Below, piece after piece: positions 55,302 through 64,000 of a stretch of 64,000 nt of DNA. This DNA is from Eutypella sp. D-1 (taxonomy: Eukaryota; Ascomycota; Sordariomycetes; Xylariales; Diatrypaceae). The position numbers were made by a program, and so were the translations under genes. Below the pieces are notes generated by a model, which worked only from the letters and a program-made list of their open reading frames with translations, was not told the origin of the DNA and ran no database searches. The first letter of the stretch is position 1. Each line of letters begins with the position of its first letter. The DNA lies in the NCBI GenBank assembly GCA_023313575.1, contig JAJTTP010000002.1:124001-188000 (forward strand), written 5' to 3'.

Positions 55302-56724
55302 CTCGGCAAGAAGATGTCCTGATGGACGTTCTCAGTCTTCAATAATCGATGCTGGACTGGTCTGGTCAACTTCGAGTATGTTCACGAGAGATCGCATGTT
55401 GTCTTCATATGCCAAGCATTGCGGCGAATCGGGCACGGAGCCCTGGCAGATATGATGGCTTCCGACATCCGTGTGAAAGATGATACAGCCGTGCTTCGCC
55501 CCTTCACGGTCCCCTGTAGACTGTTGCTTCCGTAAGCGGTAATTCGGAGAAGTATTATGCTCGGGTGAATGGATTTCCTAGGTGCTGTCGGCTATTTGTG
55601 GTTCAAGCTGCCAGCGCTAGGTGTTCGGCACTTAAGGTCGACAACTTGTGTCGTAGCCTGGATGTCTGGATCACAAACCATGTAGCACGGCGCGTCGATC
55701 AGTGGTCCAGTGGTCTTGTGAGGTCATTCGAGACTGTTGACTGGAGTGCTGGGTACTGGACCTTCTTGTCAGAGGAAACGCCATGGGTTGGTCAAGGAAC
55801 CGCTTCGGCGTTTGCGGTAGGTGTCGCTGTTGTAAAGGTCACTGGATACACCTAGGGAAATTTACCCTTGTTCTCGCCCCTCACGGACGGCGGAAATCAT
55901 GATGCCAAGGAACCTGGGGTTTCAGGGGTATATTTGCCGGACCTCGTGCCTATGCAGCCCCCACATATGGTACTACTCCCTTGAGAGCTATGGGCGTGAT
56001 AATGGGACGATGGAAAGGGAGAAACTACGGCTATGCTCAATACAGACTTTTTTTCTAGTTAAGATGGGTATATCTTCACAATTAATCAGACGCTCGCACA
56101 CTACAGGAGATATCACAGTACTATTTAGTAGGAAAGGTTACAAGTGGTTTTGCGAAAGCTTTAGATTTCACTTACGGTATTTTTAGGCACAGCTACACTC
56201 CTTATAGCATACCACTAGGCAAGGGTAGCATGTTACCACTTGCAGAAAGCCCCTAGGTGGGCATATTAATATCAGGCACAACTAAGGAACCGGGGCATCG
56301 CCGCCCAGTATTAACCGTATTAGCCTATCCCGCATCCAATTACGGAGCGGCTGGAGCAGTTCTGCATCACGTAATAGGGGCGCATCTAAATTACTATGCA
56401 CTTTCATATTGAGGCATGTGTTCTGGACCCAGCAGAAATAGGAACCTTGACGAGGGTGATTGGCTACGGATGGCCATGGCTTAATAGAGAAGGGGTATCT
56501 ATGCTGTGGACTGTGGCCCAGACAGAGGGGAGAGGCGAATAGAAACCATGTCATCGATTTAAACTGCAGCCGAGTCGGGTCTCCGGCTATCTGGATGGGG
56601 GTGCGAAAGCAATATCTATAAGACGGCCGCGTCCGTGCCCGTCTTGCGTGATCTGTGATCGCCAACCTGCACGCCAATATTTTGACATACCAGTTAACGA
56701 TCAGTACCAGTAAAGAATATCAAT
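55302..56724. promoter_or_regulatory. Shared upstream region of AA9 and CE15 genes
   Basis: The two plant-wall-degrading genes are transcribed outward from this 1.4-kb stretch. No coding frame is supported. It is the place to look for XlnR/Clr-type CGG-containing sites; I did not identify a convincing one by eye. Confidence 0.4.
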
Positions 56725-57912
56725 ATGGCTCGTCGTGTGGCTTCTGCGCTCCTCTTAGGAGCCACTGCTTGCGCTCTGCCCTTTGGCGGCGTTTACCCGC
56801 GCCAGAACTCCAGCGACTGCGCAGTCAAGGACGAGTACGCGGCGGTCGACATTGCGAAGCTGCCCGACCCCTTCACTTTCCACGACGGAACTCCGGTCAC
56901 CACTAAGGAAGAATTCACATGCCGTCAGGCTGAGATCAGCAAGATTCTTCAGCAGTACGAGCTCGGTGACTACCCTCCCCCACCAGATGACCTGAAGGCT
57001 ACCCTGTCGGGCAACACCCTGTCCGTCGCCATCACCGTCGGCGGGAAGTCCGCGACCATCAACGCGGCCATCCGCAAGCCCGGAACCAGCCCCGGCCCGG
57101 CCATCATCGGTATCGGTGGTGCATCCATCCCGGTCCCGAGCGGCATCGGTAGCATTACCTTCCCCAACGACCAGTTCGCTGCCCAGAACGGTGGTGGTTC
57201 TCGTGGCCAGGGTGCCTTCTACACCCTCTTCGGCAACTCGCATTCGGCTGGTGCCCTGACCGCCTGGGCTTGGGGCGTGGACCGTGTTGTGGATGGTCTT
57301 GAGCAGCTCGGTCCTGAGGCCACCGGTTTCGACGTCACCAAGCTCGGTGTCACCGGCTGCTCCCGGAACGGCAAGGGTGCTTTCGTCGTTGGTGCGCTAG
57401 TCGACCGCATCGCCCTAACGCTACCCCAGGAGTCTGGCTCCGGTGGTGCCGCCTGCTGGCGTATCTCCGACTCGGAGAAGGGCAAGGGCAAGAACATCCA
57501 GACTGCTGGCCAGATCGTCGGCGAGAACGTATGGTTCAGCCCGCGCTTCAACAGCTTCACCTCTAAGACCAGCTCCATCCCCGCCGACCACCACCTGCTG
57601 GCCGCACTGGTGGCTCCCCGTGGTCTCATCCCCTTCGAGAACGACATCGACTGGCTCGGCCCCGTCAGCACGACTGGTTGCATGCAGGCTGGTCAGCTCG
57701 TCTACGAGGCGCTCGGCATCCCGACCCACATGGGTTACACCCTCGTTGGCGGCCATGGCCACTGTCAGTTCCCCGGTTCGCAGCAGTCCGCTCTCAACGC
57801 ATACATCAGCTACTTCCTCCAGGGCGGCACGACCGAGCCACCCAAGGTCAGCGAGGGCCCCAACGTCCCCAAGGCGGACTGGGTCGACTGGGAGGTTCCC
57901 ACTCTATCTTGA
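56725..57912 (+). CDS. 4-O-methyl-glucuronoyl methylesterase, CE15
   Basis: A secreted esterase that cuts the ester link between lignin and glucuronic acid side chains of xylan (Cip2-type). The single exon gives 395 residues. Signal peptide about 1-18 (ALLLGATACAL). The catalytic Ser213 is in GVTGCSRNGKGAF, the acid is Glu236 in LPQESGSGGAACWR, and the His is in GGHGHCQFPGS (His346). Other conserved parts are ELGDYPPPP, GIGGASIP, HSAGALTAWAWGVDRVVDGL and FSPRFNSF. There is no carbohydrate-binding module. Codon use is strongly C-biased at third positions, typical of a highly expressed secreted enzyme. Confidence 0.95.
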   Translation: MARRVASALLLGATACALPFGGVYPRQNSSDCAVKDEYAAVDIAKLPDPFTFHDGTPVTTKEEFTCRQAEISKILQQYELGDYPPPPDDLKATLSGNTLSVAITVGGKSATINAAIRKPGTSPGPAIIGIGGASIPVPSGIGSITFPNDQFAAQNGGGSRGQGAFYTLFGNSHSAGALTAWAWGVDRVVDGLEQLGPEATGFDVTKLGVTGCSRNGKGAFVVGALVDRIALTLPQESGSGGAACWRISDSEKGKGKNIQTAGQIVGENVWFSPRFNSFTSKTSSIPADHHLLAALVAPRGLIPFENDIDWLGPVSTTGCMQAGQLVYEALGIPTHMGYTLVGGHGHCQFPGSQQSALNAYISYFLQGGTTEPPKVSEGPNVPKADWVDWEVPTLS

Positions 57913-58264
57913 AAGGATTTATTGACAAGGTCCATCGGGACTGGTCTGAGTTGAATGTACAAACTACGGTGTTTCTCCTTCTGTATACAGCAGTGTCCCT
58001 ATGGCATGAGAAAATACATGTACATAGACAATGAATGAACTTATCCTTGAGTCATACCAATAAGTCATTCCCGAGTCATATCCCTCAGCTATGAAGTAAC
58101 AGGCTAGGTAGGATTACGCTGTATGAATCCCTGGCCGACTGGCTGTAACCCTACATTCACGATTTCGGAGTGATGCATAAGTTACCAATGTGGTGATACT
58201 CAAGAGGATGTGATGAGAGTGATGAGATTTCTCAACAAGCTTCGACTACCCGACAGATTCTCGT
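57913..58264. other. Convergent 3' flanks
   Basis: A short intergenic region between the CE15 and NmrA-like genes. No gene seen. Confidence 0.4.
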
Positions 58265-59270
58265 CTAACTAGTCAACCAGGTCTTGACAGTTTCCTCAAG
58301 GGATTCCTCTTTCAGACCTAAGAGACCATTCGCACTGTTTTCCTTTGTCAGGCCGAGCCCCGCACCGTCTTTGAAAATACGTGCCCTTAGAAGATTGACG
58401 AAGGCGCTGTAATCTCCATTACTCAGCTTCTCCACACCGATCTTCTCCTCGTCGGCGGTGCTAGCCTTCTGGACATTCCATTTTGTGCCTGTCTCCCGCT
58501 CTACGATCGCGAGAACCTCATTCTGAGTGAAGCTGGGTGATCCAATGTTCAGGTACTTGTTGGCTGTCTTCTCCTCGTTAGCCAGGATGGCGGCGACCGC
58601 CCTTCCGATGAAATTCAAGTTAGATGCCTGCACCACCTCGTTCCCAGAGTCGTAGATGGTCACGCTCTTCGTAGTCTTGTCGCCTCCAATTGTGCCGTAT
58701 GTGAGTCCCTGTTAAGCGAATGTGAGTGAGTGTAGATATATTAATTGATGTTAGGGTTCCCACCCAATCAAAGAAGAGTCCTGACGCGACGCCCGTCCAT
58801 GTGAATCCTGGATTCTCCTTTGACTTCTCGTCCAAGTAATCAACGGTCTTGACTTTGCCATGGAGTAACTTGCCGATGACGGTACCCTCCACGATTCTCG
58901 TGTTCAAACCGAACTCGGAAGGAATGAAGCGCTTGACCCCTGCCTGCACGGCGGCGTCAATTAAGACGTTCTGGTCCCCAACGGCCACCGTCGCAATGGC
59001 GGAGACTACGGCATCCTGGGCCTTGAGAGCTTCTTTGAGTGAGTCCAAGGAGTCGTAGTCAACCTTCTTTAGAGCTACGCCTGGTGGGAACGTCGCCGAC
59101 GAATTTGCGCGACTGAACGCCGTCACGTTGTACCCGGCCTTGACGAGTTCCTCGACAATAGCTTTCCCCACATTCCCTGACCCCTAAAAGCCCTTTGTAA
59201 ATCTGTGGTTCGTGTCGAAGGCTAGACGGGAGACACTTACGCCGACTACGACGACATTCTTGATCGTCAT
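58265..59270 (-). CDS. NmrA-like/isoflavone-reductase-like NAD(P)-binding protein
   Basis: Three exons (59270-59241, 59183-58764, 58708-58265) join in frame to 297 residues. The first exon encodes only MTIKNVVVVG; together with exon 2 it makes the Rossmann glycine-rich motif VVVVGGSGNVGKAIVEEL. Then come AFSRANSS, DAVVSAIA and RFIPSEFGLNT, where the NmrA/isoflavone-reductase family has its conserved loop, and FTWTGVASGLFFDW. The family includes NADPH-dependent reductases and redox-sensing regulators; which applies here is not clear. Introns are 57 and 55 bp. If the 30-bp first exon is missed, the nucleotide-binding motif is lost. Confidence 0.9.
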
Positions 59271-60999
59271 TGTGCACTGCAAACTTGATTTGATCACTGG
59301 GCGTTAACATGTATCAACTACAGTGGAGGAGATCAAACTGGATTTATGGAACCATCGGAGTGACCATGGGATCTGGATCTATTCGCATCTTAATATAGGC
59401 ACCACAGATGCGGGGCTTGGCCTCCCGGCTGATGCCATAGCAGGAACTGCATGACGTGTTGCCGGCTCCCGGGTGATTTGCGATGGTCTACAATTAATAA
59501 TAGTCTAATATGGTCACGTCATACGAACTCTTTGGTGTGATGGATTCGTACATGTTTGCTATGTGCCTCGGTATCATAGGTGAAACAGCGACGAGAGACA
59601 AAATTTTCATTCGGCAGATCCTAGGTACACCATGCGAGTAGCTATCCGTTCGTAATTTTCGTTTGCTAAGGCGCAAAGGACATCCTTATGCGAAAGGGTG
59701 GATTTGTAAGTTAGTCTACTGGTGATCGGTTTGGTGGGATATGGTCTCTATGAAGATGCTCAAACTACGCAGACACCGTGAACGTAGCGCGCAGTGGGAT
59801 GCCGACGACGATTGCGCCAAAGGGTTTGGAGTAGCCATCAAGCTAGGGAAGTCCTACAAAGCTCCATACGTCTTTCTTTCTATGCTAGGCGCAAGAATCA
59901 GTCAACGCCCAAAGCCGAGACCATTAAGAACAATAATGTCAATGCGTTTCGAGATGAGGAAATGCCATACTGTCTGGGATTAAATATAAGAGTTCCAAAC
60001 AGTCAGTAATATGCCGAGGGCGAGGTGCAATGTTCATGTAACTGTGGAGGTCGTTTCAATTACTTTCTTCGTCTGCGCGGAGTAATAGGGGCAGGCGTAT
60101 GAGGGGCTTACACCCGGGCTTGATTAGGTAGCGGCAAGGTGGGGCAGTGCATTGCGCTTGGTACACTAGATATTAGTGCCCTGGAGACACCTAGATAGGT
60201 ACCGTACATAAATAAAGTGCCGACTATAGCCATGTACAAGATCTGTAATCGAGCAAAGAATTACATACACCCTTAAGTATATTACGCGGGTGGTCTGGTG
60301 AGAAATGACCCGGCGAGTGAAGCCATAGTCCTATAAATCTATAGGCAATGGAAATTGATGAGTTAAGTATGAAGCTGGTGATGGTTTCTTACATGCTAAT
60401 GAGGGAGCAGCGATCGCTGTACTTTCGACCTCTGCGTATGCTGCTGATCCCCGTTACTGGTCCTAGATCTCGGCACCAGTTCTCTATTCTAGCACCAATA
60501 CCAAAGTGATCACGCCCTTTCGCCATGTCTTCCAAAGGGAATTATATCAGTTTTTGCTTGCAGAAGCGCTGCTTAGCGCATAGCTTTTTGATTCTGTCAC
60601 TTATATCATCCTCACCACGATGTATCATTTCATACACGCCTTTTTCTTTTTTGATGGTTTACACGCTTCTGGCTTGACAGGGAATGTCTCTCTCACGTCA
60701 ACCTTCGTGTTCCATTCATTTGGTTGTGTGGAGTGCAGGAACTGCCTAAGTATTCAATTCACTACATGGTTGACGGAAATATGCTAGGGAACAAAATAGT
60801 TTCTTCCTTGCCAAAGTGTCTTTTAAACTGTATGCGATTGAAGTTTCACGGGTAGCTACGACATTTCTGAAACCTCTACATTGAGCCTCGAACTTAATCA
60901 ATAGGACTTTTTCACGATGCCGACGCTCTAAAGGATTCGTGGACGACAACTGTGCAGTCAGAGGGTGTCCCTAGATGAAAATACCAGAGTGTGCCGATA
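59271..60999. other. Intergenic region before kinase pseudogene
   Basis: No gene seen over 1.7 kb. It contains the NmrA-like gene promoter on the left. Confidence 0.4.
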
Positions 61000-62298
61000 A
61001 TGGACGATGTCGAAGATCTAGATGAGTCCGAACCGGGTGGCTTCGCTCCGCTGTATATCGGCGACGTCCTGGGGAACAGGTTCCAGATCATTCACCGGCT
61101 TGGCTTTGGCGGCCATGCTATTGTCTGGCTTTGCTGGGAAGTCAGCACCAAACGATGGGGGCTATCAAAGTAAAAGCCGCTCATCGCTTGTTGGAGAATT
61201 GCGCGGGCGTCATGGCTATCCAGCACATGAAAGATGAGGGCACTGGTCAAGAAGAGCTCGAATTCAACCACATTGTCATGCCAATAGAGACATTTTGGCA
61301 CGATAGTTCTAACGGCAGACATCTGTGTTTAGTGCTGCCAGTTCTTGGACCCAAACTCATCGACTGGCGCACGAATATACTAAGGACAGATCATGATCTT
61401 ATCGACAAGCTCTCTTATCAAGCTGCCAAGGGGATGGACTTCCTGCACAGAAAGGGGCTCTGCCATGGAGATTTCCGGTCTCAGAATATTCCGAGGAAGC
61501 TGAAACCAGGCTGAATTGACCATATCATACCGGACGTTATGTGATATTTCCTGGAAAGCCCTGAGATGGCAGAGGCGCGGATGGGTACAGGTCAAAACAC
61601 TCCACATGCACCTAACGAAATGGCAAAGCTGGCTCCGTGGCAGCGATTTCAAGAATTCGTGGCAGACGAGATCGTAATAGTCGATTTTGGAGAATCCTAC
61701 ATCCAGCAGAGCCATAAGAGTATCCTGGAGTGCCTCTGGTATATTCAAGCCCGGAGGTACTTTCCAGAAACGGCCAGTCCTGTTTTAAAAACGATATCTG
61801 GTCATTGGCCGCAACCCTTTTGCAAGCAAAGCTGGATATACATAAAGATCATAATACTGAATACGCTATGCAGTGCATGGAGCAATTCATCTGTCCAGCT
61901 CCTCGTGGGTTTCGTGCTCATGCCACAGAGCCGTTACTGTTGTGCAGTTCGCGACAATGCGATGAAGACGAAAGCGTACTTCTCAGAGTCGATAAGCTTC
62001 GAGTCAGACTCCGAAAGTCATCAAATGTTCATCGTCTTGGGAAGAAGCTTGGGTCAGAGCAACTCGTCTGGGGACGAGAGCCAAAGCCAAGGGATGCAAC
62101 TGGAGAGACGTAGAGATGGGCGCTCATCCTATATCTGTTGTCACAAGAGGAAGTAATCTTCTTGGAGGACCGTCTTAGGAAAATGGTCCCATACGTACTG
62201 GAAGAAAGAATCGGTGCTGAAGAAGTCGTGTCACGTGGGTGGTTCGCAAGGCATCATCCTCTACCAAACGTCTCACTAATTACCCCTAACGCTGTATG
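61000..62298 (+). pseudogene. Degenerate SRPK-like protein kinase
   Basis: Pieces of one kinase lie in order but in different frames. Frame A (61000-61160) has the start MDDVEDLDESEPGGFAPLYI and the glycine loop HRLGFGGHAIVWLC. Frame B (about 61150-61514) has the VAIK-lysine strand (GAIKVKAA), LCLVLPVLG, and a catalytic loop reduced to HGDFRSQNI, then stops. Later pieces show VIVDFGESY (DFG, about 61678), VYSSPEVLSRNGQ with NDIWSLAATL (about 61733-61800), and a C-terminal piece, VLEERIGAEEVVSRGWFA (62190-62260), ending at TGA 62298. The order matches fungal SR-protein-kinase-like genes, which are often duplicated. At least three frameshifts are needed, and introns cannot explain the one inside the VAIK region. 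Confidence 0.75.
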
Positions 62299-64000
62299 AA
62301 TTACCTCATTTGTTATTTTCACTTGTATAATCCAACTTCGAAGGAGTCAAACAGACACCCATAAGAGATCCACCGTTGGGTTGCGCTTCCATTAGGTGGA
62401 CGAGCCCCTGGGATGGATTTATATCGAATCTACCTGCCGACTTGACCACCACTCAGCAAGGAGTAGGCGGTGGTCCAATGATACCGTGTACGTACAGGGA
62501 GAGTATACCATAGACCAGAAGGGAATCACTGGATGACACATTACGGAAGAACAACTGGGTCGCTCCTAAGCCTACTTCGATCTGATATGAAGAAAAGAAT
62601 TAACTACGTTTGTTTAATCGAAACTTGGCTATGGTAGTCTGCCACAAGCGTCCAGTATTTATCTGGACTAAGTTCCAGGGTAGCATGAGATCATTAGCTC
62701 TTGATAGTGCTTTTTATGTACGATGGATTATAGGCGGCTCGAAGTCTCTGGATTGAATCAGCGTGCCAGGCCGTTGCAACTGTCCTTTCGTAATTATAAA
62801 CCACCTATAATGAAGCATGGAGAAGATATAGGAGTGCTATTCGTTAGACGAGGCGAAAATGTTCCAGATACGATATTTAGAGCCGACTGCAGCAGAAGAT
62901 AAATCTCACCCGAAAGCTGGATGCCTGGACAGGTATGTCTACTCCCAGAAGAATTGAGATATTGGTAGAGTATCTAGGCTACCCCCCACACTCATTGTCT
63001 TCGGAGCTTCCGGTTGCATATTTTCTGTGATTGGAAAGGCAGGCTCTGACATGCAGTCATCATGGCCTGTGTCACGGTTGGCAACTGTGGTTTTTAATTT
63101 TCCCTTTCGGAACTTTGCGCTTATCCACTATGTGATCGACCAGGCTGTTTAAAAATCAGTATCGATGCGGGGATGTAGGAGAGATTAAACAGTCTTATTT
63201 GCACGGTCCTGTCGCGTTACATTGAAGTATGCATGATCCATGGAAGGGAGAGCAGCACATGCAGCCCGTTAGATGTGATGGCCGTTAGGACATAAAGTAT
63301 GGGTGTCGATAAGGTCTTATTAGAGGCCAACACAGACCAAAAAGAGTGACCCGGTGAATAGACTGACTCGGTTCGAACTATTGCTGAACTGGGCATGAAT
63401 CCAAATTGAATCTCATGTTCTGACGAATTCAAATAGGAAATTCCCAGTTTATATTCTATGGGGAACTATAGGTGAAACCTAGGTCTAAGCGGTCTTGCTA
63501 GGCCTCGCTTATAACAGGGCCTGGTGTGATGGAGGCTGATTGGGGGTTATACCTTCATCGGAGATCAATGAGCTTTGGCTAGCTGCGAGTCATCCTTCCT
63601 GCATGTCCTGACGGCTGAAACGTTCATTACAATGGTTGCCGAGTCGCCTACGTATGTGTTGCGAAGGGGATTAAAGTATTCTGTGGTAACGAAGAGCGAC
63701 TCATCAATTTTCGACATACACTCAATATATATATCCACGTAGGCCATACAACTTGATGGTGATTAAGCAGCTATTATATAAGACTTCGGATCTAGGTGAG
63801 GGAAACTAGGGATAGGTATGCTATCTTAATCCCCTGTAAAGAACCGACTGGACAGGGTGGAGAAATAGGGGCTAACGTTTACCGGTCGCATTGGCGCATA
63901 ATCCGCTAGATAGGATGGATGGCTGTTCAGCATATATACATTCTTGTTCCGCCTCTTATCATATAGTAGATAGACATCCATCTATAACTACTTGCTATCA
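62299..64000. other. Right-edge region, no gene seen
   Basis: 1.7 kb of sequence with only short open frames. Those at 63217-63432 and 63565-63747 (minus) have no recognisable features. It may be degenerate or intergenic DNA. Confidence 0.4.

Noticed and set aside
55565..55855. 96-codon plus-strand open frame between AA9 and CE15
   Set aside because: No features, no leader, and it sits in a presumed promoter region.
49522..57912. Secondary-metabolite or effector cluster in the accessory region
   Set aside because: No polyketide synthase, peptide synthetase, terpene synthase or pathway-specific regulator was seen; the genes are unrelated secreted enzymes.

Overview
The window is nuclear DNA of a filamentous ascomycete (Pezizomycotina). 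The evidence is short introns (about 47 to 149 bp) with GTAAGT/GTATGT-type donors and CTAAC/CTAAT branch sites, CA-rich leaders, single-gene transcription units on both strands, and fungus-specific families: AA9 polysaccharide monooxygenase, CE15 glucuronoyl esterase, G1 glutamic peptidase and DHA1 drug transporters. The sequence alone does not fix the class. No rRNA, tRNA, CRISPR or secondary-metabolite core gene was recognised.

Layout. 0-5 kb: a large unknown protein gene on the minus strand that leaves the window at the left edge through a small intron. 4.7-9 kb: transaldolase and an NCS1 nucleobase permease, both plus. 9.8 kb: a possible 33-residue membrane micro-ORF. 10.6-12.3 kb: COX10 (heme O synthase). 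14.7-15.8 kb: a Myb/SANT protein on minus, separated by 5.2 kb of non-coding DNA from a plus-strand hexose transporter at 21-23 kb. 23.8-27.7 kb: MSH6 mismatch-repair gene, minus. 29.1 kb: a small single-pass membrane protein. 30.2-32.1 kb: an unknown low-complexity protein, minus. 34.1-36.1 kb: a DHA1 MFS transporter. 37.7-39.5 kb: a secreted, membrane-anchored lectin-like protein, minus. 42.7-43.4 kb: the PBDC1/Chp1 homologue, a conserved eEF1A chaperone family. 44.3-49.1 kb: a full-length Ste6-like ABC transporter broken by one in-frame TAG.

The right third is accessory in character. It holds a G1 glutamic peptidase, a 939-bp mobile element with 128-bp terminal inverted repeats and a 4-bp target duplication, an orphan fungal protein with a possible ADP-ribosyltransferase-like arrangement, an AA9 monooxygenase and a CE15 glucuronoyl esterase transcribed away from a shared 1.4-kb region, an NmrA-like reductase, and a frameshifted SRPK-like kinase pseudogene.

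The housekeeping genes (COX10, MSH6, PBDC1, transaldolase) act independently. The functional group that can be argued from position is the secreted set: AA9 cuts cellulose or hemicellulose oxidatively, CE15 cleaves lignin-glucuronoxylan esters, and the acid peptidase digests protein, which fits life on plant material. Two reading frames, the ABC transporter and the element cargo, are each interrupted by a single TAG that could come from a C-to-T change in a CpA context. That is compatible with past repeat-induced point mutation but not proof of it.
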